DNA of 64,000 bases. It comes from Plotosus lineatus. Taxonomy: Eukaryota > Chordata > Actinopteri > Siluriformes > Plotosidae. Below, one piece after another: positions 33,490-44,582 of this stretch. The DNA is taken from the NCBI GenBank assembly GCA_024760905.1, contig CM045735.1, positions 12,013,249 through 12,077,248 on the forward strand, in the 5' to 3' direction. The notes beneath the pieces are model-generated. The model searched no databases. It saw only the letters and a list, made by a program, of their open reading frames with translations, and was not told where the DNA came from. Position numbers and translations under genes: made by a program. The stretch's first letter is position 1. Each line of letters starts with the position of its first letter.

Positions 33490-33867
33490 CTGCGTACAGA
33501 AACATTAGAAACATTTTCTCCAGGGCTTAAACACTTAGCATACATTTAGGACATAAATATATTTGCTGTAAGTGCTTACTTTTTGAATAAACCTTTTTAT
33601 TATTTATGTTCTCTTTGTGGAGTAAAAGGCTATGATTTATATCTGCAATATAATCATTTGACAACTTTTTCTACGTGACTTGGCTATCAAGTGATGTGAG
33701 GTTACAGACGGTATGCTACCACACCTGGAAGTACAGTAGCAAGCTCGCTAACATCACTTAACATAACAGAATTATTATTTAAATTTCAATACCAGTACCA
33801 CTGTATGCCAGCTAGCATTAAATTTAAACTGTATTGCGTAATTAGTATTTCTAAATAGAAGCGGGAT

Positions 33868-36800
33868 TTTTTTTTTTTTTTCATTTATTTTTCTCATAAC
33901 ATAAAAGGTACAGTAGTACAAATTTGTCATAGAGTAAGACAACTATTAGGAAATGTCAGTGAAACAGGAAGGAACAATGCAGGTTGAACATTAAGGACTC
34001 CAAGGTCCTGCTGATGAAGGCCCTCCACTGGTTGCGATCTTGTGCCAGATTGTGCGCTTCTGTCCTTGATATTCCAGTTTCCAGGAGAAGGTATTCCACC
34101 CATGAAGTGCGGGGCCGGCCTCTGGTTCTGCTGCCACTGACTAAGCCTAGAAGAGAGGGTTTTGTGAGGTTATCATGGTCATTCCTCAACGTGTGACCAT
34201 ACCAACGCAGTTGTCTTTCGAGGATTGTTTTGATTGCAGGTTGGAAACGGCTGCCGGTTGCTGTAGAGATGCGCCTCATTACTTCCTCATTGGTGATATG
34301 ATGAGTGAAACGGATGTCGAGCATTCTTCTCTAGCTTTTCATTTCGAAACTGTTGATAATGTGTTTGTGTGCCTTTGATAGGGGCCAGGTTTCACAGCCG
34401 TAAAGAAGGATGCTGAGGACGAGACTAGAGAAAATCCTCATTTTGGTATAGGTGGAGGCTTTGTTGTAGGCCCAGATTTTGATGAGATTGTTGAAAGCGG
34501 CACGGGCAACGGCATAACGCTTTTTGATTTCCTGTGTGAGATAGCAATTTGAGCTGATCATCTGTCCAAGGTATTTGAAGCTGTCAACTTTCTTTATTGC
34601 CTGTCCAAAGGGATTTAGAATGTCGTCCTCGGCGGTGATGTGTTTTGCAGAGACGAGGTGTTCTGTTTTTGTGATCGAGACCTTGCAACCATATTCACTA
34701 GCCGTGTTCCACAGTCTTGTTGTCTGGCAGCTACAACTTTCTGGGTTGTCTGCTAGGCTGTCGATATCATCTGTGAAGGCGAGATAACAGATTGTGTGTC
34801 CCTGGATTTCAATTCCGTCATCGGTGTTTTTGAGCGCTGCTTCATTGATGATATGCTGAAGGAACAAGTTGAAGATGATTGGGCTGATAATACAGCCTTG
34901 TCGGACACCGCGTCGTTGGTAGAATGGTTCACTGAGTTTATTCGAGATTCTCACAGTGGAGTTAGCATTGCTGTAGAGAGATTTTATGAAGTTGATGTAG
35001 CGGTTAGGATGTTCAGGAGGAGCTTGTGGCTAATACTGTCGAAAGCTTTTTCATAATTGACAAAGATATGGTAGATCTGGCAATCCATTTCCAGATATTT
35101 TTCCACTAGTTGGTTTGTGGTGAAGATATGGTTCATTGTGCTTCTCCCCGTACGGAAACCTGCCTGTTCTTGATCCAGGATAATCTCCTCGTAGGTTTGT
35201 AGGTGGCTTTGGATGATCTTGAGCAGGATTTTACTTGGATGCGAAATTAGGGAGAGTGTTCGGTAGTTAGAGCAGATGAGTTTGGATCCTTTCTTCTGAA
35301 GAGGGATGACTATTGACTGGCACCACCGCTTAGGCCAGGTTTCATCGTTCCAAACTTTGAGAATCAGGTTGTAATATGCTTTGATAGTTTCAGTAGGTGC
35401 TATCTTGAGGAGGTTGCCTTGGATGCCATCGATTCCAGGAGCTTTGCTGCTTTTCAGAGATCGGATTGCCCTTTCTATTTCGTCATAGGTCGGAGGCGGA
35501 ACAGAGTGATTGTTGATGTTGAGGGGTTCGCTGATTGCGTCAAGGATGTTAAGGGGCACCTCTCTAAACAGATCTTGGCAGTAGTCTTTCCATCTGGTTA
35601 GGATGCTTTGTTCTTCACTTAAGATGTTGCCATTGGCATCCACAATTTGGTTGATTGAGGAATTGTGCTGTGGGGTGGTGATTTGTTTTATTGTGTTGAA
35701 AGCCAGTTTTGTGCGGTTAGCTTTGATATCAGTCGATGTCGTCACATTTCCTTGAGATCCATTCGGCATTATCCTTCTTCAGTTGGTTGCTGATCCTGCG
35801 GGTGAGATAGTTTCGGAGAGGATTGTTGTTGCTTTTCCTGGCCATGTCTTTGAGCAGCGAGCTGAATCGTGACTTCAGAGATCCATGGTTTCTCCTTGAC
35901 TTTTTTCTTTTGGGCGATTGGGTCAGCTGTCTTAGTTATAGCTTCAGTGATTTGAGCTTCCAGGTGGTCAATGTCAGTGTTCCAATTGGTAATCTCCTTG
36001 AACTTTTCACTAAGTGCTGATCTGAGTATGGCTTTGTTAGTGGTGATGCTGACTGGGTCTAATATGGTGGCGGTTTTCTTTCTTTGTGGTCGGATGGCGT
36101 AGTTATACCTGAGACTTGTGATCACTGCTCGGTGGTCAGAGCCAATATCGATACCAGGGTAGACGCGGCTTTGAAAGATAGTGCTCTTGTACTTAGTTTC
36201 AATGAGGGTGTAGTCTATTTGGTGGGACGTTTTCTCGTTGGGTGGGAACCAGGTGTTAGTTCGGGATTTTTTGTGCTTGTATTTCATGTTGCAGGCGTAA
36301 AAATTTCTTCTTTGCATGAAATCAAGAGCTCGTCACCTCTTTCATTGGTTGTTGCATTGCAGTGATTATCAATGTCGTTCGGGAAAAGCACGTACCATGC
36401 TGCCATGGTGTACTCATCGGCAGTGCTGGTAGGGGCGTAGACTTGCAGAATGCTGATGTTCTGAGGCTTGGCAGTGAGGTGGATGGAGAGAGGTCTCTAA
36501 GACATTAGGATGAATTTGGTGATGCTGTTTCTGATGTTTTTGTTGACTAGTACTCCAACGTCATGGTGTCTAGTATACTAATTTCTTGACCAATAGAAAG
36601 AGTTTCCCTTGTTGGTCAATATACTTCCGCTCTTTATCCAGCTCGCCTCGGAGATGCCCATGATGTCCCAATTGTACTTGTCAAGATTGTCTTCAAGTAG
36701 GCGAGGTAGCCTTCTTTCAGAGTCCTAACATTGTAGGTTCCAACATTGAGGGTTTTGTAGCGAAAATTGGGTTGAGAGTTTGCATATTTGACAACAGGAC

Positions 36801-37090
36801 CTCTCGTGTTATACTGTCACATCAGGTAGACCGCGAACGCCGTGGCATTGTTTCCATTCGATTCATAATTGACTTGAAAGTGGACGGAAGGGCTACTGAT
36901 GGTGTCCAACTCCTCTTCTGTAGTCGGGTGCCGTTGTCTTCAGGGAAAAGATCATCTGCCTAAAGGTAACCGAATACCTGCATGTTTTGCATCGAGGTTC
37001 GCCCCTCTATCCCAGTGTGCTGGCTAGGCTAAGTAGTACCACAGGAAGTACTCCAACTTACAGGTGGACCAGATCTACCAGTAGGGACAT
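33868..37090 (-). mobile_element. Non-LTR retrotransposon (RTE-superfamily-like), nearly full length, minus
   Basis: The 3' end is marked by a T-run on plus (about 33868-33882), i.e. a poly(A) end on the element strand. Order on minus: 5' leader to about 36780; endonuclease from about 36760; reverse transcriptase about 35769-34330; C-terminal domain with RQLRWYGHTLRN to about 33970. The compact single-ORF APE-RT layout points to the RTE superfamily; clade not resolved. The 5' border is approximate. Confidence 0.85.
33956..36760 (-). pseudogene. LINE endonuclease-reverse transcriptase ORF, broken
   Basis: On minus, LNVGTYNVRTLKEGY (endonuclease start) is followed by a frameshift, then NWDIMGISEASW, HDVGVLVNKN and ISILQVYAPTSTADEYTMA. 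The stretch normally containing the GDFNA motif is absent, since the sequence passes from the TMAAWYVLFPND region to NERGDELL. SHQIDYTLIE and GIDIGSDHRAV (the C-terminal endonuclease motif) remain. The RT fingers read IVIPLQKKGS and CSNYRTLSLISHPSKILLKI. Motif A reads FVNYEKAFDS, so the first Asp expected (FxD) is Asn. Motif B is RQGCIISPIIFN and motif C is LAFTDDIDSLA, with DD intact. Frameshifts occur near 34965 and 34327, and one in-frame stop follows FILMS near 36500. Not functional. Confidence 0.88.
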
Positions 37091-37264
37091 GGTCTTCAGC
37101 CAAAGGACCCTTTCTGGGGTAACTTCTTTTAACACTTCTTCACTTATCCCTTAGCATTTATCTTATATCAACACTTATCCCTTATCTTAACATCCGGGGA
37201 TGTCATTGGGGCGCCTTCATGGTGAGACTTGGGCTGATTTAGCCTGGCAGTGCCCATGCCTCTT

Positions 37265-37480
37265 CAGGTCATAGAAACACCCTGACGGCTTTTCAGCCTA
37301 CTCTTTACAAAAGTCAGCAATGGTTCTTTTTCATGCCTCTCACCATAGACAGTGAGAGACATGGCCTGCCTTTGATAACCCGGATAGCTGCACTGGGGGG
37401 ACAGATACAACCTTGTGGGGACTCAAACCCCTAACCTTAGGATCAGCGATCCTGCGCCTTAACCACTAGACCACCTCTGC
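37265..37480 (-). mobile_element. SINE-A, minus, tail truncated
   Basis: Body (CAAAAGTCAGCAATGGTTC, CTTTGATAACCCGG) and head (CCTTAGGATCAGCGATCC...CCACTAGACCACC) present. It lies immediately upstream of the LINE 5' end. Confidence 0.75.
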
Positions 37481-37529
37481 TTTTAAGAAACAACTCTTTA
37501 TTGACAATGTGCATTGAAATTTGAATTGT

Positions 37530-37725
37530 GCTCTGGGCACCTGTCGCCACTGTGCAACGCCAGTTATTGTGTTGTTCTATCCTTTTGATGCTGAGCGCCA
37601 AGCAGGAAGCAACAACTGCCAAATTTTAATGTCTTATGGTGGTATGATGTGGCCAGAATCCGAACCGCGAACTTCCGGAGGATAATGCTGACACTCTACC
37701 AAGTGAGCTAAATTCTCAGTTAAAA
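37530..37725 (-). mobile_element. Another tRNA-derived SINE, minus
   Basis: On minus: TAGCTCACTTGGTAGAGTGTC (A-box-like) and CGCGGTTCGGATTCTGG (B-box-like), then GCTTCCTGCTTGGCGCTCAG and GTGGCGACAGGTGCCCAGAG. It differs from SINE-A, B and D; one copy only here. Confidence 0.6.
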
Positions 37726-38056
37726 GCAAATTGCTTCAACACTCAACTCTTCGTTCCCTACAGCAAGTCAACGGGAGCTTTAATTATCATTGTCTTATAT
37801 TATTTGAAAATTCCTATCATCATATATAGCTTATTATTTTCATTATTATTATCTTGCGGGAAGCATAGAACTGAGACACTTGTGCAAGAACCTGGAAATG
37901 TTAAGGATGTACAAATATTCACACAAAATGCTGACCACTTGTTAATATAGACCCAAACATGGTGTACACAGGTGTCAAACTCATGCCACAAAGGGCCATG
38001 TGGCTGCAGGTTTTTGTTTGAACCAAGCGGCAACATACCTGACTTGGCTCATTTAA

Positions 38057-38528
38057 CTCTTTAACGCCCAACAAGACCATATGGTCCTTTTTCAAAAATG
38101 GTAATAACTACTAGACGCATTGTACTCAGTGCTGCTGCCATTCAGAACGTGTTCTATATTTGTTGTGGTGTCGCCTGATGCTATAGAGCTTGGTCCCACA
38201 TGCTTCAGTCAGCTGTGAGACGACCTTGAGTGCACAGGATTGTGTTGTTTATGAATTTGTGAGTGTGATTATTTGTTATTACAGTAATCCCTTGCTACTG
38301 TGTGCTTCAGTTTCTGCAGCTTCAGGGTATCGTGGGTTTTTCAAAAATATTCATCGAAAAATAGGGAAAAAGTTAAGGAAAATGCCACAGCACAAGTCCA
38401 ATTATGCAAAAAACCCCAAACAAACAAAAACAAACAAACAAACAAAAAAACAACACAAACACCCCCCACCCCCCAAAAAAACTACTTACATTTTATGTCA
38501 GGTGCGCATCTGAGTGTATGCACATGCA

Positions 38529-38572
<44 letters not shown>

Positions 38573-38805
38573 CATGTCTGTGTGTGTGTATTTATATTTT
38601 ATTTATATCTTATGCATTATTTTTGAATGTTTAATTGTTATTATAAGCATTTATAGCATTGATTATGTATTTATTGATATTATATACCCATATACATGTA
38701 CGTATACGTGAGTCAGGGGGGGGGTCAATCTTACTTCGCGAAAATCAATGGTCGTGGGGGGTCTCGGTCCCCATTAACCGTGGAAAGTGAGGGATCCCTG
38801 TATTA

Positions 38806-38848
<43 letters not shown>

Positions 38849-38985
38849 TTCATTATTATTATTAATTTTCATATAATTTTGTTGAAAGAAATGTGTTCGG
38901 GGTGTTTCCTTAGGTTTTGTTTTTTATTAGGAAAAACTAGTGATACATTTTTTTAATTGCAAAAAATAATTTGGGCGTTAAAGGA
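38057..38985. mobile_element. piggyBac-type MITE, TTAA duplication, host of a MITE-1
   Basis: TTAA at 38053-38056 and 38986-38989. Ends CTCTTTAACGCCC and GGGCGTTAAAGGA. It shares GACCATATGGTCC and the GTGTTCTATATTTGTTGTGG interior with 12076-12453 (opposite orientation). Contains MITE-1 at 38282-38800 and a (TTA)n run at 38806-38847. Confidence 0.88.
38282..38800 (+). mobile_element. MITE-1, 519 bp, innermost of three
   Basis: TA at 38280-38281, CAGTAATCCCTTGCTACTG left, GTGAGGGATCCCTG right, TA at 38801-38802. Contains a (TG)n run at 38532-38565. Confidence 0.92.
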
Positions 38986-39163
38986 TTAAACAACTAATTT
39001 GAGCCTTCAAACAGTTGATTGGCCAGTCTCTGTACAGAGCACTCAGATTGACCAATCAACTGCCTGAAGACTTAAATCATTTGTTTAAATGAGCCAAGTC
39101 AGGTGTGCTGCTCCTTGACTGAAACAAAAACCTGCAGCCACGCGGCCCTTTGTGGCACGAGTT

Positions 39164-40554
39164 TTATTATCTTGTAAAATTCCTGCATGCATTCATAAAG
39201 CACTGGACATGTAGACACCACTGTAATAACTTTATCTTCAATGTTGATGTGAGTGGAACAATTAAACTTCACTTCCGTTGTGTCTCTATTGAAAGGTTTT
39301 GAACTCCGTGCCCGCCCACTTGGTGTCACTTGAGAAAATGTCGCCTCTCACCACACGTTTGCACGTTAAGTTTGCATTGTCGCTTGTCGCTCGTCGCTTC
39401 CTGTGTGAAATCAGCGAAAATCAGCTAATGTTAGCTAAACTATTGTAATGTGTAGCCAAGTCATCACATTTACTGCTAGCAAGCTAGCGACGGTGAGGTT
39501 AAAATGTTGTTAGAACCAGGAAGTGAGCAAGTTTGTCTCATAAACGGTTTTAGTGATAAATAAATTTTACCACTTTCCAGGATTCCAGAAAACCAGAATG
39601 TTTGTAACTGTCACCCAGGAAACAACCACTAACTATAGCCATAATTAAAATGTTTGTCCTTCTTGTTTTACAGATTCCTTTTTGAGCCAACTCTCTGTAT
39701 GGTAACTCACACACGAACAATAAGAACACAGTCCATCTCTCCACTCAGCTCCCATACACCATACAACAACCCATTACTTTTTTTTTTAAAAGGCCATTAA
39801 AAAGCCCCAGTGACGTGAATGGAGTGGAGTGGCAGTGGCATGTGCTCTGTGCTGTGATTATAAGAGCTCTTCTTGCTGCTGGCAAAGCCCACGGGAATCT
39901 CAGAATCTCATCATTAACGTGGTCTATAAGGCCGACTCCTCTCTCCCTCGACTCCTCCAGCTTTCTACACGCCTCTCTACTCAGGTGATATAATCATGCT
40001 CTTCAAAACAATGATTTGCATAAAGCGCATCTTTGAGTCTGTGTACTGAAGGCTGGCTTGTGCTCAGATATGTCTGCTTAAATATTGCCGTTTACTCTTT
40101 CCACACATATCAATCTCTGTGATCTCATCACATTAAGTCGTTGTGGATACTGATAAGGAAGAGTGAGATATATGGTGACAGAAGAGTGCAGATAAGCACG
40201 ATAGACACAGAAGCCTAAAAGGGCCTTGCATATTTTCTCCTGGCACCCAAAGCATGACAATTAACCAGCTTCTCCTCTAGACGTAATGACATTATGAAAT
40301 GCTATTATTTATTCTTTAAATAAGCTTTTTATAAGGCCATAAACCTTCTCATAGACCACAATTAAGATTACTCATGCTCATGGTGTTATTATTAGTATTT
40401 TATTTTCCTATTTGGAGAAAGTATCTTTTAGCTGGAGATGTTCTACATATGCTTTATAAAGGTATTAAAAATATTACTGTAATAAACACATAATAAATGA
40501 GCAGAAAAAGTGTACTACAGTATATCTACAGGCCTTATAACAGACAATCATTTT
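39164..40554. other. Unique intronic sequence
   Basis: Includes short TGTTAGCTAA/CTAGCAAGCTAGC motifs near 39430-39490, loosely like 33690-33760. No gene or named repeat. Confidence 0.5.
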
Positions 40555-40567
40555 AATGTATAGTTTA

Positions 40568-41477
40568 GGGCAGTGGTGGCCTGGTGGTATAGATGCTGGA
40601 TCACTGGTCCTAATACCCCCATTTCACTGGACTATGGCATGCAAGGATCGTAGCAGAAAGGCGCGGAACGCAGTCTATGGAAGAGCTTCGGCATTTTTAC
40701 ACGGAAAACGGGTTCAAATCCTACGGAAAAGTGGAAACTCTTACACCCCCATTTCACTGGACTACGTCATGCAAGGATCGTGTAGCGGAAAGGCGCGGAA
40801 AGCAGTCTACAGAAGAGCTTCGGCATTTTTACACGGAAAATGGGTGAAAATCCTACAGAAAGGTGGAAGTTCTTACACTCTCGGAACGTTCAAAGCATGA
40901 GCGGAACAGGTACGGCAAAGTACGCCAAAGTGACGCCACGGAACACTCACGAAATTTTTTTTCCGTGAACAAGCTTTTGAACATGTTCAAATGCACGTTC
41001 ATGGAATATTTTGGCCTGCCGGAAGCATACAGAAGTGGAGGAAGACTTACGGAATAACAACGGAATGACACGGAATGACACTGAAGACAAAGGAATAATT
41101 GCGGAACGTTTGCGGATGACAACATTTTTGCTTCCGTAAGTCTGCCGTGCTCCAGTGAAATGGGGGTATAAGGTTAGGGGTTCAAGCTCCACTCTGAACA
41201 GACTGTCACTGCCCCCCCCTCCCCCCAGTGCAGCTAACTGGGTTGTCAAAGGTCGGCCATGACTCTCACTGTCTATGGTGTGAGGTTCACGTAAAAGAAC
41301 CATTGCTGACTTTCGTCAAGAGTAGCTGCATAGCCGTCGGTGTGTTTCTGCCCTGCGATAGCCTGGCAAGCTGTCCAGGGTGTACTTTGCTCTCACCCGG
41401 AGTCAGCTGGGGTGGGCGCCAGCCTGCCCGTGAACCTAATTAGGATTAAGTGGGTACAGTAAATGAATGAATGAATG
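40568..41477 (+). mobile_element. SINE-A with 13-bp target duplication, interrupted by Harbinger-type MITE
   Basis: Target duplication AATGTATAGTTTA at 40555-40567 and 41478-41490. The head is split at TCCTAA/TAAGGTT between A and B boxes by the element 40614-41168. The tail is Rex3-like, ending (GAAT)n. Confidence 0.9.
40614..41168. mobile_element. PIF/Harbinger-type MITE, 555 bp, with duplicated 5' segment
   Basis: Perfect 18-bp TIRs TACCCCCATTTCACTGGA and TCCAGTGAAATGGGGGTA, flanked by TAA (40611-40613, 41169-41171), the PIF/Harbinger signature. The first ~130 bp, including the CCCCCATTTCACTGGACTA TIR, are repeated in tandem at about 40745-40875, so the left TIR is present twice. No transposase. 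Confidence 0.88.
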
Positions 41478-41519
41478 AATGTATAGTTTATTTAAGGTCC
41501 TTTGTATGAGTTATGGGCT

Positions 41520-41664
41520 TGGAGACGGCATTTTTGTGTGGAGTTTACATGTTCTCCTGTGCTTGTCTGGGTTTCCTTCATGCACTCGGGTTTCCTTCAT
41601 GCACTCAGGTTTCCTCCCAACACTTCAAAGACATATTAGGCTAATTGGCTGCTTCAAATCATCC

Positions 41665-41731
<67 letters not shown>

Positions 41732-41860
41732 GTGTGTGTGTGTGTGTGTTGGACCTGCAATCTACTGGTGAGCAGTTCAAGGTGTACCCCACCTTCACCC
41801 AGAGTCAACTCAGAGGCTGAAGCCTCCCTGCAACCCTAGTAAGATGAAGCAGTTCCAAAT
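41520..41860 (+). mobile_element. SINE-B, plus, with (TG)n expansion
   Basis: GTGTGGAGTTTACATGTTCTC, a duplicated GTTTCCTTCATGCACTC, then (TG)n at 41668-41748, and the tail with GCCTCCCTGCAACCC. The head is poorly preserved. Confidence 0.75.
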
Positions 41861-42208
41861 TGTAAGATAGTGGACCAATCAGATCACACCTTTCCTATCT
41901 AGTATAGTAATAACAATGGATTGCTGTGGTCTCATCTTGAATTATAACCTATCCTGAAATATTATCGTCTTCATATAAGGTAGGAATTGACCAGTATGGT
42001 CCTCCCATTAGACAGAAAGACAGTCCAAACAGAAACGCACTTGCTAGACACACATCTCAAACACCGAACCTTCAGGCTGTGAGGCAGAAGTGCACACCAC
42101 TATACCGCCATGACAACTTTTATATAGTAATGGTCTATAATATGGTAATAAAGAATTGGACTGGGAAGGAAGACAGACAGATACTCACATATACACACAT
42201 ACACTCAC

Positions 42209-42330
42209 CATCGAGCTCTTCAGTGGAGATGTGAGATAATTGTTCCTCACTGATCTCAGAGAGTGACTGGGTCAAGAAGTTGTCTGTGTACAGCAGCCCT
42301 GCTCTCACATGGTGAAAAGGCATCTTCACC
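42209..42330 (-). CDS. caln1: caln1 exon with start codon (calneuron 1, partial gene)
   Basis: First coding exon of calneuron 1, a neuronal EF-hand calcium sensor of the calmodulin/CaBP superfamily. In mammals it is a tail-anchored Golgi protein that regulates phosphatidylinositol 4-kinase beta (family knowledge). Reading the minus strand, an acceptor (T-run then AG, 42332-42331) is followed by a 7-base 5' UTR and ATG at 42323-42321, with A at -3. The exon encodes 38 residues beginning MPFHHVRAGLLY, the characteristic calneuron N-terminus, and ends ...STEELD in phase 1 at a GTGAGT donor (42208-42203). An in-frame GTG just upstream is not needed, because the conserved protein starts at this ATG. 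The AG upstream implies at least one further 5' exon to the right, which I could not identify. The fish peptide appears one residue shorter than the mammalian one. Assignment is by recognition of the protein, and the other two exons join in frame. Confidence 0.93.
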
Positions 42331-42531
42331 CTAAAAAAACAGGCATGAAGACAGAGGACTATGAAAAATTAATATACCTCATATATGGGGGTAACACAAA
42401 TTAATTAATTTAAAAACCCATTGCCAACAAATAAAAAAATAAAAAGTTGCACCCTTCAATATTTTCATGTAAAGCATTTAACATTACCCTCAGCATGTAA
42501 TCTCCATGGCATTGTAGCGACACAACATTTA

Positions 42532-43512
42532 CAGGGATCCCTCGTTACTTCGCGCTTCAATTCATGGCGCTTCAATTCATGGCGCTTCAATTCAATTCTA
42601 CTTCGCGCTTCAATTCATGTGGCTTCAGTGCATCGTGTTTTTTTTTTTTAAATATTCATCAAATTAAAAAATAAGGATATTAACAAAGAATAGAGGGAAA
42701 AGTTCAGGGAAATGCAAAAAAATATGGCCAATTATGCAAAAAAAAAAAAAAAAAAAAAAATCTTGTGTGCGTGTTTATATTTTATTTACTCTAATACATC
42801 TTATGGATTACAGGGATCCATCACTTTCCACGGTTAATTGGGATCGAGATCCCAACGCGATCATTGAAATCCATGAAGTAGGATCACCCCCCCCCCCCTC
42901 CGACTGATGTATACATAAATGTATATGTGTATATAATATCAATAAATACATATTCAATGCTATAAATGCTTATAATAACAATTAAACATTAAAAATAATG
43001 CATGAGATGTAGATAAAATATAAATACATACACATACAGATGTGCATGAGCATGCACGCAGATGCTCACTTCACATAAAAATGTAAGTAGTTTTGATAGG
43101 AGAGTTTGGGATGTTTTTTGTTATGTGTTGATTTAGGTTTTTTTTTTGTTGTTGTTGCGTAATTGGCCTTGTTTTTGCAGCATTTCCTTAACTTTTCCCC
43201 ATATTCTTCCTTAATTTCCTTATTTTTTAATCCAATAAATATTTATTTATTCATTTTTTTAAAAAAACGGAATGCACTGAATCCGCATGAATCAAAGCAG
43301 GAAGTAGCGAGGGATCCCTGTATTTTCGAACGTTTAATTGATATTATAAGCATTTATAGTGTTGAATATGTATTTATTGATATTATATACACATATACTA
43401 GGACATGTACGTATACGTCAGTCAGAGGAGGGTTGATCCTGCTTTGTGGAATTCGACGATTGGGGGGGGGTTTTCTCGGTCCCAATTAACCGCGGAAAGT
43501 GAGGGATCCCTG
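42532..43512 (+). mobile_element. MITE-1 hosting a second MITE-1
   Basis: TA at 42530-42531 and 43513-43514. Left end CAGGGATCCCTCGTTACTTCG with a local repeat of GCGCTTCAATTCATG (4 near-copies, 42553-42620); right end GTGAGGGATCCCTG. The inner copy 42811-43320 interrupts it. Confidence 0.9.
42811..43320 (-). mobile_element. MITE-1, 510 bp, nested, minus
   Basis: TA at 42809-42810 and 43321-43322. Left end CAGGGATCCATCACTTTCC, right end GTAGCGAGGGATCCCTG. Opposite orientation to its host copy. The host resumes at TTTTCGAACGTTTAATTG. Confidence 0.92.
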
Positions 43513-43524
43513 TATTTCCATCCA

Positions 43525-43720
43525 GTGTTGCGTTCATTTCTCACCAACATCTTGAACTGATGACAGGAAAATCGAACTACTCCATAAGTTCTTCTCCAGC
43601 ACATCCCAAAAACTTTTAATAGGGTTACAGTCAGGACTCTGGGGTGCCAATACATATGTGAAATTATTCCTCATACTCCCTGAAGCACCTTATTTAGGCC
43701 CCCAATGTACATTCAGGTAA
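43525..43720 (-). pseudogene. Tc1-type transposase C-terminal relic
   Basis: On minus the codons read GTPES, stop-riddled L-PY-KFLG, CAGEE and ...VISSRCW, corresponding to the SPDLNPIENVWDVLE ... SSVQDVGE region of Tc1 transposases. The nucleotide order (TTCTCCAGCACATCCCAAA, GGGTTACAGTCAGGACTCTG on plus) is typical. The Glu-containing PIEN motif is destroyed. No TIRs seen. Confidence 0.7.
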
Positions 43721-44251
43721 TCATCTAACTTTATTTTATATTGCCATATTTATGTTGCTGAACCATGACCCGTCAAACTGGAGCTACAATGCCATGGAGA
43801 TGCCATGCTGTGGTCAAGGCTAAAGGCTTCACAAGGAAATATTAGAGCGTGCAAGTTTTTTTTTTTGGCTCGGTGTATATAAGTGAGGAAAATACACGAA
43901 AGGTAAAAATGGATTTGAAATGAACAATGGAGTGATAAATTATCAACGGATTGGAAGGAAGTCAAAGACAGTATGATAATATGTTTTATCATTTTTATTC
44001 ACGAGTCATAATTCACTGTGAAAGCAACAAAAAAATACTTGCTGTAAACAGTAAATAAAATCTATAACAAAAATAGTTTGCTGTAAATTATGTAATTGAT
44101 TACCAAAGATGTACTATTAAATAAATCAAATCAATGATCAGTCGAGTTTATTAGAAAAGCCGATGATATATCACTTGGCTTTTCAATATTTTTTGTTCAA
44201 TTCTCATGTATTTTCATGGCCACCATTTAAAAATTTTTGATATGGTTGGCA
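43721..44251. other. Unique sequence
   Basis: AT-rich, no feature recognised. Confidence 0.5.
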
Positions 44252-44582
44252 CAGGGCAGTGCTGACCCGGTGGTAGGGTGCTGATTTACTGATCCGAAGA
44301 CTGGGGGGTACAAGCACCACTATCACTGAGTTGGCACTTCTGCCCCACAATGCAGTGAACTGGGTTACCAAAGGCCAGCCATGTCTCTCACTGTCTGTGG
44401 TGAACCATTGCTGTCTTTTTAAAGAGTAGTCAACTGGGTTGCTGTCAGCATGAATTTGCCTTGCGATGGCCTTTGGGAGCTGTCCAGGGAGTATTCTACC
44501 CCTGCCTAGAGTCAACTAAGAAGGATGCCAGCCTCACCATGACCCTAATTAGGATTTATCAGCTCAGAAAATGAATGAATGT
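44252..44582 (+). mobile_element. SINE-A, diverged, Rex3-like tail
   Basis: GGGCAGTGCTGACCCGGTGG head, body with a deletion around GTGGTGAACCATTGCTG, tail ending AAAATGAATGAATG. Directly followed by a SINE-B in the same orientation. Confidence 0.78.

Larger units (their letters stand above)
37969..39163. mobile_element. hAT MITE containing piggyBac MITE containing MITE-1
   Basis: The left arm CAGGTGTCAAACTCATGCCA...GGCCATGTGGCTGCAGG and the right arm ...CCTGCAGCCACGCGGCCC...GGCACGAGTTT are long imperfect inverted repeats reaching inward to GACTTGGCTCATTTAA on both sides. The outermost GACACCTG of the right end is missing, so no target duplication can be read. The core is the piggyBac MITE at 38057-38985. 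Confidence 0.82.
33490..42208 (-). other. caln1: caln1 intron between start-codon exon and EF-hand 1 exon
   Basis: 8,719-bp intron with donor GTGAGT at 42208-42203 and acceptor CAG at 33492-33490. It contains a degenerate ~3.2-kb LINE in the same orientation as the gene, a triple-nested DNA-transposon cluster, and a SINE-A interrupted by a Harbinger-type MITE. Confidence 0.85.
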
